A stretch of DNA of 64,000 nucleotides, taken from Hymenobacter sp. 15J16-1T3B. GTDB lineage: Bacteria > Bacteroidota > Bacteroidia > Cytophagales > Hymenobacteraceae. The translations under genes were made by a program, and so were the position numbers. Below, one piece after another: positions 50,653-59,460 of the stretch. Each line of letters opens with the position of its first letter. The stretch's first letter is position 1. The DNA lies in the NCBI RefSeq assembly GCF_020711235.1, contig NZ_JAJFAV010000006.1, forward strand, positions 248,001 to 312,000, given 5' to 3'. The notes under the pieces were generated by a model. It did not search any database. It was not told the DNA's origin and saw only the letters and a list, made by a program, of their open reading frames with translations.

Positions 50653-51630
50653 ATGCCCTTCCTTCAGCCCGATTTCCGGCGGAACCTGCTGCCCCTGGCG
50701 CTGCTGCCAGCCCTGCTCACCGCCTGCGACACGGCCATCGACGTACCCGAGCCCGCCCACACGCCCCGCGTGGCCATGGTCCTCACCCTCGACAACCTGG
50801 CCCCGGCCGACTCGCTCATGCGGGCCAGCTACCTCGGCCGCCAGCCCTTCGTGAGCCTGAGCCAGCGCCTCTACCTGCTGCACCCGCCCGAGGGCCGCGC
50901 CGACGCTACTATGGAAGTGCGCGACGCGGGCGGCGCGGTGGTGGAGCGCTACCGGCAGGTGGTAATGCCGCCGCCCTTCCCGGGCGCGCCGGACTACAAC
51001 CAGGGCGTGTACCGGCCCACGCTGCGCTACCAGTTTCGGCCGGGCCAGACGTACACCGTGCGCACCGCGGTGCCGGGCACCGAGCCGGCCGAAAGTCAGC
51101 TGACCTTGCCCGTGCCCGTGCCCGTGGAGGTGACCAAAACGCCGCTGAGCAGCTCCGGTTCGGGCCAGAGCCGGGCCCGCCTGACCGTGGCCTTCGACGA
51201 CCCGGCCGGCAGCAACGACTACTACCTCGTGACGGCCCAGGTGGTGGACGCCAGCGGGCAGCGGGTGGGCTATATCAACCTCAGCGACGAGGAAGGCTCG
51301 GGCCTGACCGTGCCCGCCTACCGCCTCTCGGATCCGCAGTCGGCCTACGAGCTGTACCCCTTCAGCGACGCCAACGTGAACGGGCAGCGCATCAGCTTCT
51401 CGGCCAACGTCTCGTACGGCAGCGGCTCCATCGGCGGGCGGCCGGCGCAGCTGCAGGTCACGCTCACCCGCCTCACCCGCGACCTGTACCTCTTCTACAA
51501 CAGCTACGTGCAGTACAGCAACAACGACGGCAACCCCTTTGCCGAGCCCACCCCGCTGTACTCCAACGTGACGCCCGGCTTCGGCATCTTCGGCGGCGCC
51601 GCCGACAGCTGGGTGCGCCTGCCCCTGTAG
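50653..51630 (+). CDS. DUF4249 domain lipoprotein, partner of the TonB receptor
   Basis: A 325-residue predicted lipoprotein. Signal LLPLALLPALLTAC (lipobox LTAC). DUF4249 pattern: CDTAIDVPEPAHTPRVAMVLTLDNLAPADSLMRASYLGRQPF, with later strands AVPGTEPAESQLTLPVPVPVEVTKTPLSSSGSGQSRARLTVAFDDPAGSNDYYLV. DUF4249 proteins sit beside TonB-dependent receptors in Bacteroidota and are believed to help capture the ligand; the mechanism is not known. It starts 12 bp after the receptor gene, so they are co-transcribed. Confidence 0.92.
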   Translation: MPFLQPDFRRNLLPLALLPALLTACDTAIDVPEPAHTPRVAMVLTLDNLAPADSLMRASYLGRQPFVSLSQRLYLLHPPEGRADATMEVRDAGGAVVERYRQVVMPPPFPGAPDYNQGVYRPTLRYQFRPGQTYTVRTAVPGTEPAESQLTLPVPVPVEVTKTPLSSSGSGQSRARLTVAFDDPAGSNDYYLVTAQVVDASGQRVGYINLSDEEGSGLTVPAYRLSDPQSAYELYPFSDANVNGQRISFSANVSYGSGSIGGRPAQLQVTLTRLTRDLYLFYNSYVQYSNNDGNPFAEPTPLYSNVTPGFGIFGGAADSWVRLPL

Positions 51631-51725
51631 GCCGGGTTCGACATTCGGCGGGCCCGGCATTAAACTTGCGAGGGGGTGTTGCGTCTAACTACGCAGAACC
51701 AACCCGCGCTCCGGCGCTTTGTCAT

Positions 51726-51965
51726 ATGCCTAATCTGTTGAAAACCTTCGTGCTGGCCGGAGCAGTGGCCGTCGGCAGCCTGCTGACCAGTTGCGTGTCT
51801 TCCGGCTACGTGGTGGGCCCGCCGCCCCCGCCCGTCATCGTGCGGCCGGCGCCGGTTATCGTCACGCCGCGGCCGTATTACCGCGCCCGGCCTTACTACC
51901 GCCCGGCGCCGCGCCCCTACTACGGCCCGCGCTACTACGGGCACGGCCACGGCCGCCGCTGGTAA
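51726..51965 (+). CDS. Small Pro/Tyr/Arg-rich lipoprotein
   Basis: A 79-residue predicted lipoprotein. Signal LLKTFVLAGAVAVGSLLTSC (lipobox LTSC) followed by VSSGYVVGPPPPPVIVRPAPVIVTPRPYYRARPYYRPAPRPYYGPRYYGHGHGRRW. The mature part is a Pro/Tyr/Arg-rich low-complexity tail with a Gly-His end. It may be surface-exposed or bind metal, but this is only a composition-based guess. It lies 95 bp after the DUF4249 gene and is followed by a perfect palindromic terminator. Confidence 0.72.
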   Translation: MPNLLKTFVLAGAVAVGSLLTSCVSSGYVVGPPPPPVIVRPAPVIVTPRPYYRARPYYRPAPRPYYGPRYYGHGHGRRW

Positions 51966-51995
51966 GGCTCGGCCGCCCGTTTCGGGTAGGCTATT

Positions 51996-52042
51996 AAACG
52001 CACGAGGCCCCGCCGAATCATCCGGCGGGGCCTCGTGCGTTT
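51996..52042. terminator. Bidirectional terminator between convergent genes
   Basis: A perfect 20-bp inverted repeat (51996-52015 and 52023-52042) with AAA/TTT ends lies between the small lipoprotein gene and the barrel protein gene at 52062. Confidence 0.85.
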
Positions 52043-52061
52043 GGGGCTGGCAAGCGGCGGG

Positions 52062-52685
52062 TTAGAAGCTGAAGCGCACGCTCACGGCCGCGTCCTGGAA
52101 CACGGCGCTGTTGCCGCGGTACACGTCGAAGTACGGCTTGTAGTCGGCACTGATGACCAGCGGCAGGTCCGGAATTTTGTACTCCAGGCCGAGCACGAAG
52201 TCGGCGCCGAAGACGGGGTACACCTGGTCGTCGGTGTAATAAGCGTAGTAGTACCGGTCGTGCTTTTTGCGGCGGTACTCCACCAAGTAGTAGTAGCGGC
52301 CGCGGTAGGCGCCGGCGTGCAGGCCCGCGCCGAGGTACCACTGCAGATTTTTTACGTCGGGCAGAATGGTCCAGTGCTTTTCGAGCAGCAAGGTGAACCG
52401 GGCGCCGCGGCCGAGGTATTCAGTGGTGACGAGGCCTTCGACGGCCGCGCCCTTGCCGGGGTTGAAGAAGTGCTTCACCGTCAGGCCCGAGGCAAAGCCG
52501 CCCCCGCGCAGCCCGATGCCGGTGGTGTAGCCGGCGCTACCGCCCCCGCCGCCTTTGCTGCTACCACCGCCCTTGCTCCCGGACGACTTGCCGGACTTGG
52601 TGGTGGTTTTCTTGGTCTGCGCCGAAACTTGGCCTATTCCGAGGGCCAGCGTCAGTAGCAAGAGAAAGAGGAAAGACTTTTTCAT
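52062..52685 (-). CDS. Outer-membrane beta-barrel-like protein with Gly/Ser/Lys-rich N-terminus
   Basis: A 207-residue protein. Signal MKKSFLFLLLLTLALGIGQVSAQ, then a low-complexity linker TKKTTTKSGKSSGSKGGGSSKGGGGGSA. The rest is beta-rich with aromatic strands (GIGLRGGGFASGLTVKHFF, QWYLGAGLHAGAYRGRYYYLVEYRRKK, FGADFVLGLEYKIPDLPLVISADYKPYFDVY) and ends in F (AAVSVRFSF), typical of small outer-membrane barrels. The start at 52685 begins the signal peptide and lies after a consensus -7 element. Function unknown. Confidence 0.8.
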   Translation of the reverse strand: MKKSFLFLLLLTLALGIGQVSAQTKKTTTKSGKSSGSKGGGSSKGGGGGSAGYTTGIGLRGGGFASGLTVKHFFNPGKGAAVEGLVTTEYLGRGARFTLLLEKHWTILPDVKNLQWYLGAGLHAGAYRGRYYYLVEYRRKKHDRYYYAYYTDDQVYPVFGADFVLGLEYKIPDLPLVISADYKPYFDVYRGNSAVFQDAAVSVRFSF

Positions 52686-52737
52686 GGATGAATGCAAAAA
52701 ATGAGGCAGCAAGCTTGTTTTCGGAGTTGTCAGACGC

Positions 52738-52745
52738 CAAACTTA
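52738..52745 (-). promoter_or_regulatory. Consensus -7 element (TAAGTTTG) of the barrel protein gene
   Basis: The minus strand reads TAAGTTTGG, matching TAnnTTTG, 52 nt before the ATG at 52685. Confidence 0.55.
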
Positions 52746-52761
52746 CGGATTCAAGTGCAAT

Positions 52762-53451
52762 TCAGGCCGAAGGCGAGATGCCCGCCTGAATTTCATCGGA
52801 CAAATGCACGCGCACGCCGCCGCCGTCCTGGTAAGCGGCGTTGAGCATGGCCTGCGCCACGGCCTGCGCCGGCACGGCCCGGTAGCGCCGCAGCGGCCCG
52901 CGCAGCAGCGGGTTCACCAGCCGCAGCAGCACCGCCCCGATTTGTTCGCCCAGGCGCTTTTCGGGGCGCGGGCCCAGCAGCAGGGAAGGCCGGAAGATGT
53001 GCACGGCCCGAAACGGGGCTTGGCGCACGGCCGCTTCCATGTCGCCCTTCACGCGGTTGTAGTAGAAGGAGGAATGCGCATCGGCGCCCATGGCCGAGAC
53101 GACCATGAACTGGGCGGCGAAGTTGGCGGCCGTCAGGGCGGCCAGCTTCACCACGTAGAGGTAATCGACCTGGTAAAACGCCTCTTTCGAGCCGGCCTGC
53201 CGCATGGTGGTACCCAAGCAGCAGAACACGTCGTCGGCAATGAGGCGCAGGCGGTGGTCTTCGAGGTGGGCGAAATCGACGGTGTGCTGCACCAGCAAGG
53301 GGTGCAGCAGCGGCAGCGGCCGGCGCCCCACGCTGATGACTTTGGCGTAGCGGCCGCAATTGAGCAGCAGCGGCAGCAGCTGGCTGCCCACCAGGCCGCT
53401 GGCGCCGGCAATGAGGGCGACTTTCTGGGGCCCGGGCGAAGTGGGGTCCAT
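52762..53451 (-). CDS. NAD(P)-binding atypical short-chain dehydrogenase (HTATIP2/TIP30-like)
   Basis: A 229-residue Rossmann protein. KVALIAGASGLVGSQLLPLLL (about 10-30) is the dinucleotide-binding motif. DDVFCCLGTTMRQAGSKEAFYQVDYLYVVKLAALTAANFAAQFMVVSAMGADAHSSFYYNRVKGDMEAAV has the TIP30-like order of S-x-M-G-A and Y-x3-K residues. C-terminal FRAVHIFRPSLLLGPRPEKRLGEQ is typical of the family. Substrate unknown. The start at 53451 (MDPTSPGPQKVALIAGASG) is the closest ATG before the motif. Confidence 0.85.
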   Translation of the reverse strand: MDPTSPGPQKVALIAGASGLVGSQLLPLLLNCGRYAKVISVGRRPLPLLHPLLVQHTVDFAHLEDHRLRLIADDVFCCLGTTMRQAGSKEAFYQVDYLYVVKLAALTAANFAAQFMVVSAMGADAHSSFYYNRVKGDMEAAVRQAPFRAVHIFRPSLLLGPRPEKRLGEQIGAVLLRLVNPLLRGPLRRYRAVPAQAVAQAMLNAAYQDGGGVRVHLSDEIQAGISPSA

Positions 53452-53564
53452 GTCTGGCAAACGGTCAGGGAAGAAGTTGACGGTTTCCCCAACGGGAGAA
53501 GCGCCCGAAAGTTTGGTTGAGCTGACTGGCCCCGGCGCAGCTCGGCCGCGGCCGAGCCGGCGCC

Positions 53565-54398
53565 TTACTCTTCGTCGTCGATGAGGCGCGTGCTGTCGGG
53601 GTGCAGCTCCACCTGCCCGCGGCGGTAGAGGGTGCCGAGGGCTTTCTTGAACACCTTTTTGCTCATGCCCACGCGGCGGTAAATTTCCTCCGGGTCGGTT
53701 TTGTCGGTCAGCGGGAGCGTGCCGCCAGCTTTGCGCAGAAACAGCACCAGCTCGTCGGCGGCGGCTAGGGCTTCGCCGTAGCCCTGGCGCTGCAGGCTCA
53801 CGTCCACTTTGCCGTCTTCGCGCACCTGGCGCACGTAGCCGGTCAGCTGGTCGCCGATGCTGAGCGGGCGAAACACCTCGTTGCGGAACAGCAGGCCCTG
53901 GTAGCGCCCGTCGACGAGCACGGCGTAGCCCAGCTCGCTCTGGCCGGCCACCAGCAGCGGCACCGCGTCGCCGGGCTCCAGCAGCGGGTTGCGGTCGGTA
54001 AATTTCTCCCACTTGGCGGTGGTCACCAGGCGGTCGGAGGTTTCGTCGAGGTAGATGTAGACCAGCACCAAGTCGCCCACGTTCACGCGCTTGGGCTGGT
54101 TGCGCAGGGGCAGCAGCAGGTCTTTGGGCAGGCCCCAGTCGAGGAAGGCGCCCAGGGAGCTGGCGGACGTGACCTTGAGCACGGCAAACTCGTTGACCTT
54201 GGCCAGCGGCGTTTCGGTGGTGGCCACGAGGCGGTCCTCCGAGTCGCGGTACACGAAGGCGCGCAGCACGTCGCCTACGCGCACGCCGGCCGGCACGTAG
54301 CGGTCGGGCATGAGAATGTCGCCGTCGTCGCTGGTCAGGTAGATACCGAATTCGACGAAGCGGGCTACTTCCAGGTCGTTATAGTCGCCAAGGTTCAT
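53565..54398 (-). CDS. CvfB-like S1-domain RNA-binding protein
   Basis: A 277-residue protein similar in layout to CvfB. Repeated S1-like segments: GIYLTSDDGDILMPDRYVPAGVRVGDVLRAFVYRDSEDRLVATTETP, SLGAFLDWGLPKDLLLPLRNQPKRVNVGDLVLVYIYLDETSDRLVTT, and GYAVLVDGRYQGLLFRNEVFRPLSIGDQLTGYVRQVREDGKVDVSLQRQG. A C-terminal winged-helix-like part EEIYRRVGMSKKVFKKALGTLYRRGQVELHPDSTRLI follows. CvfB family proteins affect virulence-type gene expression in Staphylococcus; here only RNA binding can be inferred. Confidence 0.9.
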   Translation of the reverse strand: MNLGDYNDLEVARFVEFGIYLTSDDGDILMPDRYVPAGVRVGDVLRAFVYRDSEDRLVATTETPLAKVNEFAVLKVTSASSLGAFLDWGLPKDLLLPLRNQPKRVNVGDLVLVYIYLDETSDRLVTTAKWEKFTDRNPLLEPGDAVPLLVAGQSELGYAVLVDGRYQGLLFRNEVFRPLSIGDQLTGYVRQVREDGKVDVSLQRQGYGEALAAADELVLFLRKAGGTLPLTDKTDPEEIYRRVGMSKKVFKKALGTLYRRGQVELHPDSTRLIDDEE

Positions 54399-54454
54399 GG
54401 GCAGGGGAGGGGCAATTATCGAAGAGCAACGCGGCTCTGCGGCTTACGCCGTTG

Positions 54455-54462
54455 CAAAGGTG
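54455..54462 (-). promoter_or_regulatory. Near-consensus -7 element of the CvfB-like gene
   Basis: The minus strand reads CACCTTTGC, one mismatch to TAnnTTTG, about 56 nt before the ATG at 54398. Confidence 0.35.
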
Positions 54463-54526
54463 GGAGTTTGGGCGTTGAGGAGGGCGAGAGGCGGGGAGTT
54501 TATGGGAGAAACCCGTCAAAAAGGTC

Positions 54527-54629
54527 GTCCTGTCGAGCGCAGTCGAGACGTCTCGCGGGCTGATGTGGGATAGTGACGCAACGATTGATATTACTATCCA
54601 GCGAGATGTCTCGACAAGCTCGACATGAC
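54527..54629. repeat. Intergenic inverted-repeat element, subfamily B (short form)
   Basis: A 103-bp element: left GTCCTGTCGAGCGCAGTCGAGACGTCTCGCG, right GCGAGATGTCTCGACAAGCTCGACATGAC; arms mirror each other with a few changes. Same family as 27336-27511 and 35936-36045. Confidence 0.75.
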
Positions 54630-54676
54630 GTTCTTGTTAACTCACAACTTCACCATTTCACAACTTCACCACTGGC

Positions 54677-56578
54677 TTACAGCCCAGAGTCGTAGCGCAC
54701 GATGCTGGGCTGGCCGAAGCTGAAGTCGTTGAAGCGGTAGATGGTGCGCGAGGTCTGGTACAAGCGGGTGCCGCGGCCGTCGTCGATGCCCTGGGGGTAG
54801 AAGCCGAACAGCAGCTGAATGGTGTTGATGGCCAGGTACTCGTTGCGCAGGCGCACGCCCATGCCGAAGCCGGTGTAGGGTTTGCCCTGGAAGGGCGAGG
54901 GGCGGCCGTTGGTGCTCAGCCAGGCCGCATCCACCCAGGCAATGCCGGCCACGCGGAAGCCCAGAAACGACACCGGCGTGAACACGTTGGCCTCGTAGTT
55001 GAGCACGAAGCGCGAGGTGCCGCGCAGAATGCCGTCGTCGCTCATGCCGCGCAGGCCCCGGTCGCCGGCAATGCTGAGCACCAGGTTGGGGGGCTGCCGG
55101 CCGATGCCGATAATGCTGCGGTTCCAGAAGAAGTGGCGCCACTGCCAGTTGCCGGTGTGGTAGAGGCGGGTGAAAGCCAGGATTTCGCTGGAAAAGGCGC
55201 CCTCCTGCCAGCCGCCGTAGCGGTAAAAGCGGCCGTACTCGCCGTTGACGTACAAGTAGCCGTGCAGGGGGTTGAAGCCGGCCAGGGCCACGCGCCCGGC
55301 GAAATAGGAGCGGCCGCCGGTGGGGTTCACGTCGTAGCCGCTGGTGAAGGTGAGCAGGGAGCCCGTGGGCACGTCCTCGGTGCGGCCGAAGCCGAAGAGG
55401 TAGCGGTCCTTGTAGTAGCGGCGCACGCTGTAGCCTAGGCTGAACAGGGCCGTGTTGCTGCTCTGAAACGTGGGGTCGGGGCGGCGGTAGTAGTCGGTGC
55501 GGATGGCGCGGGTGGCCACGATGACGCGCGCCGGGTTTTCGTAGCCCAAATCGTAGGAGCGGGGCTGGAAAGCGCGGCCCACCCAGGCGTCGGCCACGGT
55601 GTAGCCCATCGGGTCGAACTCCGGAATTGTGCCGTCCTCGGGGAAGGTGCGCTGAATGCCCTGGTTGAAGCGCGTCACGTTCAGGGCGTAGGCGTAGCGC
55701 GTGTTTACCGACACGAAGCCGCGGTACAAAGAGGCGCCGGCTTCCTCGTACTGCCACTGGTTGCGGTAGCGGGCCTGCACGCCCAGGTAGTTGCGCAGCG
55801 GCACGGTGTAGCTGCCCTCGTACTGCCAGCCCTGCGGGTTGGAGAGGCCGTAGTCGAGGCGGTTGCGGAAGTCGTGGCCGCGGGCCAGGAAGTTCTTGTC
55901 GCGCAGCGTGAGCAGGCCCGCGCCCACGTCGCGGATCTGCAAGCCGCCGCTGATGCTGAACACGTCCTTGGTGATGACCTTGATGTCGACGCTGTCCTTG
56001 GTAGAGGTTTTTTCGTTGACCACCACCCGCGCGTCGAGGATAAAGTTAGTCTGGCGCAGCAGACGCTCGGTTTCGGCCAAGGACTGGGGCTTCAGCTCCT
56101 CGCCGGGCCGAAACAGCAGCAGCTTGCGAATCTTGCGCCGGGCCGTCTTGATGTGCAGCGCGTTGCCGCCCTTTTCCAGGATGTTGCGCGGCACCCGGGT
56201 CGAGTCGTTGATGTTGAAGCCGAACGCGTCGAGCGTCTTCACGTCGACGCGGCGTACCACTTTGTAGTTGTGCCGGTCGTACTGCCGGTCGAGCAGGGTC
56301 GCGTCGAGGCCGCCCTGTTCCTCGCGGCGCTCGGTGAAGTTGAAGAGCACCGAAGCGGCCTTGCCCAGAATGGTTTTGCGCTTGGTGTAGGCCTTGAGTC
56401 CGCCGAGGAAGCGCTGCTGGTCGAAGCCCCGGCGCAGGGAGTCGACGGGCGCGGTGGCGGGGCGGCGCACGGTGTCGCGCACGGCGGGTTGCTGCTGGGC
56501 TACGGCCGCGCCGGCCGGGGCCAGGGCCAGCACCGGAACGAGTACGAATAGAAAGTAGCGCGGCAAACGGGTAAGCAC
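54677..56578 (-). CDS. BamA/TamA-like outer-membrane protein
   Basis: A 633-residue protein. Signal FLFVLVPVLALAPAGAAVAQQ. The N-terminal third has POTRA-like segments (RRVDVKTLDAFGFNINDS, IRKLLLFRPGEELKPQSLAETERLLRQTNFILDARVVVNEKTSTKDSVDIKVITKDVFS). The C-terminal part is a large beta-barrel (GGLQIRDVGAGLLTLRDKNFLARGHDFRNRLDYGLSNPQGWQYEGSYTVPLRNYLGVQARYRNQWQYEE), of the surface-antigen (Bac_surface_Ag) type. Relation to BamA or TamA is by pattern; a general outer-membrane assembly role is inferred, but a dedicated function is also possible. Confidence 0.8.
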   Translation of the reverse strand: MLTRLPRYFLFVLVPVLALAPAGAAVAQQQPAVRDTVRRPATAPVDSLRRGFDQQRFLGGLKAYTKRKTILGKAASVLFNFTERREEQGGLDATLLDRQYDRHNYKVVRRVDVKTLDAFGFNINDSTRVPRNILEKGGNALHIKTARRKIRKLLLFRPGEELKPQSLAETERLLRQTNFILDARVVVNEKTSTKDSVDIKVITKDVFSISGGLQIRDVGAGLLTLRDKNFLARGHDFRNRLDYGLSNPQGWQYEGSYTVPLRNYLGVQARYRNQWQYEEAGASLYRGFVSVNTRYAYALNVTRFNQGIQRTFPEDGTIPEFDPMGYTVADAWVGRAFQPRSYDLGYENPARVIVATRAIRTDYYRRPDPTFQSSNTALFSLGYSVRRYYKDRYLFGFGRTEDVPTGSLLTFTSGYDVNPTGGRSYFAGRVALAGFNPLHGYLYVNGEYGRFYRYGGWQEGAFSSEILAFTRLYHTGNWQWRHFFWNRSIIGIGRQPPNLVLSIAGDRGLRGMSDDGILRGTSRFVLNYEANVFTPVSFLGFRVAGIAWVDAAWLSTNGRPSPFQGKPYTGFGMGVRLRNEYLAINTIQLLFGFYPQGIDDGRGTRLYQTSRTIYRFNDFSFGQPSIVRYDSGL

Positions 56579-56761
56579 AGGAATCAGACACCGCCCGGGC
56601 CCCGGGCGTTGCCAACGAAGATACGAAACGCCGCGCCGGGCGGGTTGCGTCGCGTATTAGGCTGAGGTTGTGTCTAAAAAAATTAGTCCCAAAAATTCTG
56701 GAACTGAGTTGCGCAATGAGGCGTTTTTCTGGTTCTTTACAACCCGAAGCGCAGCCCGCAG

Positions 56762-58087
56762 ATGAACGAGCGAATCATAGAAAAGCTAAGCATTTTGGCC
56801 GACGCCGCCAAGTACGATGCCTCGTGTTCGAGCAGCGGCGGCAAGCGCAAAAACGAGAACAAAGGCTTGGGCAACGCCGAGGGCATGGGCATCTGCCACT
56901 CCTACACCGAGGACGGCCGCTGCGTCTCGTTGCTGAAGATTCTGCTCACCAACCACTGCATTTTTGACTGCGCCTACTGCGTCTCGCGCAAGTCCAACGA
57001 CGTGAAGCGCGCCGCCTTCACGGTGGAGGAAGTGGTGGACCTGACCATGAACTTCTACCGCCGCAACTACATCGAGGGCCTGTTTTTGAGCAGCGGCATT
57101 TTCTCCTCGCCCGACTACACTATGGAGCGGCTGGTGCGCATCTGCAAAAAGCTGCGCACCGAGGAGAAGTTCAACGGCTACATCCACCTCAAAACCATTC
57201 CCGGCGCTTCGGAAGAGCTCATCAAGGAAGCCGGCCTCTACGCCGACCGCCTGAGCGTCAACATCGAGCTGCCCTCGGAGCTGAGCCTGACCACGCTGGC
57301 CCCCGAGAAAAACTACGAGGAGATTCTGACGCCCATGAGTCAGATTCAGCAGAACGTGGCCCAGAACCGCGAGGAGCGGGAGCTGTTCAAGAAAGCCCCG
57401 CAGTTTGCCCCCGCCGGCCAGACTACCCAGCTCGTCGTCGGCGCCTCCCCCGAAACCGACCACCAGATCATCCAGCTCGCCGACGGCCTCTATAAAGGCT
57501 ACGGCCTCAAGCGCGTGTACTACTCCGGCTACGTGCCCGTGTCGGGTGACCAGCGCCTGCCCCAGGTGGTGCAGCCCCCGCTGATGCGCGAGCACCGCCT
57601 CTACCAGTCCGACTGGCTGATGCGCTTCTACGGCTTCGACGCCAACGAAATCCTCGACCCGGCGCACCCCCACCTCGACCTGGAAATCGACCCCAAGCTG
57701 GCCTGGGCCCTGCGCCACCGTCACGTGTTTCCCGTCGATGTGAATACGGCCGACTACGAGCTGATTCTGCGCGTGCCGGGCATCGGCATGAAGTCGGCCA
57801 AGCGCATCGTGGCCGCCCGCCGCTTCGCCCCGCTCACCCTCGACCACCTGCACAAGTTCGGCGTGGTGCTGCGCCGGGCGCGCTACTTTATCACCTGCCG
57901 CGGCATGGCCCTGGAAAAGCGCGAGTACGACGAGCAGACCGTGCGCCGCAAAATCCTCTACGGCGACGGGCAAACCCGCTCGGCCCTGGTCAAGCGCCAG
58001 CTCGACCTCTTCGCGCCGGAGCCCACCATCGTCACCGCCCCCGACCTCGTTTCGCCCCAGCTCGACCTATTCCGCCAAGCGGGCTAA
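56762..58087 (+). CDS. Putative DNA modification/repair radical SAM protein
   Basis: A 441-residue radical SAM protein. The cluster motif is LTNHCIFDCAYC, with C66, C70 and C73 (CxxxCxxC). FLSSGIFSSPDYTMERLVRICKKLR and VYYSGYVPVSGDQRLPQ are conserved in the family of putative DNA repair radical SAM proteins. The C-terminal helix-hairpin-helix (LILRVPGIGMKSAKRIVAARRF, about 330-360) fits DNA binding. This family normally pairs with a DUF4130 protein; here that partner lies at 59461-60411 after two other genes. The substrate is unknown. A small unknown gene starts 42 bp downstream. Confidence 0.9.
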   Translation: MNERIIEKLSILADAAKYDASCSSSGGKRKNENKGLGNAEGMGICHSYTEDGRCVSLLKILLTNHCIFDCAYCVSRKSNDVKRAAFTVEEVVDLTMNFYRRNYIEGLFLSSGIFSSPDYTMERLVRICKKLRTEEKFNGYIHLKTIPGASEELIKEAGLYADRLSVNIELPSELSLTTLAPEKNYEEILTPMSQIQQNVAQNREERELFKKAPQFAPAGQTTQLVVGASPETDHQIIQLADGLYKGYGLKRVYYSGYVPVSGDQRLPQVVQPPLMREHRLYQSDWLMRFYGFDANEILDPAHPHLDLEIDPKLAWALRHRHVFPVDVNTADYELILRVPGIGMKSAKRIVAARRFAPLTLDHLHKFGVVLRRARYFITCRGMALEKREYDEQTVRRKILYGDGQTRSALVKRQLDLFAPEPTIVTAPDLVSPQLDLFRQAG

Positions 58088-58129
58088 GCGCCGCTCAACC
58101 CTAGCCTCCTCTCTTCTCTCAACACTGCC

Positions 58130-58312
58130 ATGACTATTCTCGACCACCAGCAACCCGCGCTGCCCCTGGGCCCCACGCTCGACGAAGCCGACAAAGTGGC
58201 CCGGATGGCCTGCTGCTGCAAGCTCTCGGAGCTGCTGCCCATCGTGCGCCAGCAGCTGCAGGAGCGCCGCGCGCAGCTGGCCGCCCAGCAGCGCCCCGCC
58301 GAAGCTGCGTAA
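58130..58312 (+). CDS. Small uncharacterised protein after the radical SAM gene
   Basis: A 60-residue reading frame with good GC-rich codon use: MTILDHQQPALPLGPTLDEADKVARMACCCKLSELLPIVRQQLQERRAQLAAQQRPAEAA. It has three adjacent cysteines (ACCCKL) and a helical, glutamine-rich end. No signal peptide, no membrane helix. No family recognised. It is probably co-transcribed with the radical SAM gene 42 bp upstream; its reality rests on codon use and position only. Confidence 0.5.
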   Translation: MTILDHQQPALPLGPTLDEADKVARMACCCKLSELLPIVRQQLQERRAQLAAQQRPAEAA

Positions 58313-58368
58313 TACATTCGTAGCCGCCCAGTTGTATCGATCTGGCCTACGGGTAGCGTATAGGGCGG

Positions 58369-59262
58369 ATGCTTTATTCCCTCGAAGACCATTACGTCGA
58401 AACCAACGGCCTGCGCCTGCACGTGGTGCAGTGCGGCCCGCTTGATGGCCCGCTGGTCGTGCTGCTGCACGGCTTTCCGGAGTTCTGGTACGGGTGGCAC
58501 CGGCAGATTCCGGCGCTGGCCGCGGCCGGCTACCGCGTGTGGGCCCCCGACCAGCGCGGCTACAACCTCTCGGATAAGCCGCGGGCAGTCAACGCCTACG
58601 CCGTCGAGGAGCTGGTGGCCGACGTCATCGGGCTGCTGGACGCGGCGGGCCGGGAGCAGGCCTGCGTGGTCGGCCACGACTGGGGCGGCATTGTGGCCTG
58701 GCACTTGGCGGCGCGTCACCCCGCGCGGCTGCGGCGGGTGGCTATTCTGAACGTGCCCCACCCCACGGTATTCGGCCGCACGCTGCGGCGCAGTGGTCGG
58801 CAGCGGCGCAAAAGCTGGTACGCTCTCTTTTTTCAGCTTCCCTGGCTGCCCGAGCAGCTGGCCCGGCTGCGCAACTGGTGGGCCGGCCGCAAAAGCCTGA
58901 CCAGCACCAGCCGCCGCGGCACCTTCTCCGCCGACGATTTGCGCCGCTACCGCCTGGCCTGGAGCCAGCCCGGCGCCATGCGCAGCATGATCAACTGGTA
59001 CCGAGCCGCCGCCCGCCGGGGCCGTAGCAGCACGCAGCTCGGCCGCATCACGGTGCCGCTGCAGCTCATCTGGGGACGCCGCGACGCGTTTTTGGAAGCC
59101 CGCATGGCCGAGGAAAGCCAGAAATACTGCGACCAGGGCTGGCTGACGTACTTCGACAAAGCCACGCACTGGGTGCAGCACGAAGAAGGCACCCGCGTCA
59201 ACGAGTTGCTGCTGGAGTTTTTCGCGGAGGCTGGGCAAGGGCGTGGAAACTTCGAGGCGTAG
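58369..59262 (+). CDS. Epoxide hydrolase-like alpha/beta hydrolase
   Basis: A 297-residue alpha/beta hydrolase. LLHGFPEFWYGWHRQIPALAAAGYRVWAPDQRGYNLSD (33-69) is the epoxide-hydrolase-like HGFPEFWY block. The nucleophile elbow is VVGHDWGGIVAW with Asp104 instead of Ser, as in epoxide hydrolases and haloalkane dehalogenases. Cap domain between; acid LIWGRRDAFLEARMA and histidine KATHWVQHEEG complete the triad. Substrate unknown. It is inserted between the radical SAM gene and its DUF4130 partner. Confidence 0.88.
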   Translation: MLYSLEDHYVETNGLRLHVVQCGPLDGPLVVLLHGFPEFWYGWHRQIPALAAAGYRVWAPDQRGYNLSDKPRAVNAYAVEELVADVIGLLDAAGREQACVVGHDWGGIVAWHLAARHPARLRRVAILNVPHPTVFGRTLRRSGRQRRKSWYALFFQLPWLPEQLARLRNWWAGRKSLTSTSRRGTFSADDLRRYRLAWSQPGAMRSMINWYRAAARRGRSSTQLGRITVPLQLIWGRRDAFLEARMAEESQKYCDQGWLTYFDKATHWVQHEEGTRVNELLLEFFAEAGQGRGNFEA

Positions 59263-59460
59263 CAGTTGCCGCGTATAGCTTGCCGCTGACTAAGCGTTGT
59301 TGAGGCACGGATTGATCGAATATTGATGCGTTTTGGGTTAAAAATCAATGGATTTAAGCGCAGTAAGCTGGAGCGTATACCGCCCGCTTTTTGTTAGTCT
59401 ATCAGCCCAGGCGACTGGGTAGCTCCGCCGCTTGGAACTGGCTCCAGCCTTATCTTTTGC

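Noticed and set aside
48763-51660. Long open frame on the strand opposite the TonB receptor and DUF4249 genes
   Set aside because: It lies wholly opposite two well-supported genes, is Val/Gly/Ala/His-rich in a way typical of antisense frames in GC-rich DNA, and has no motif.
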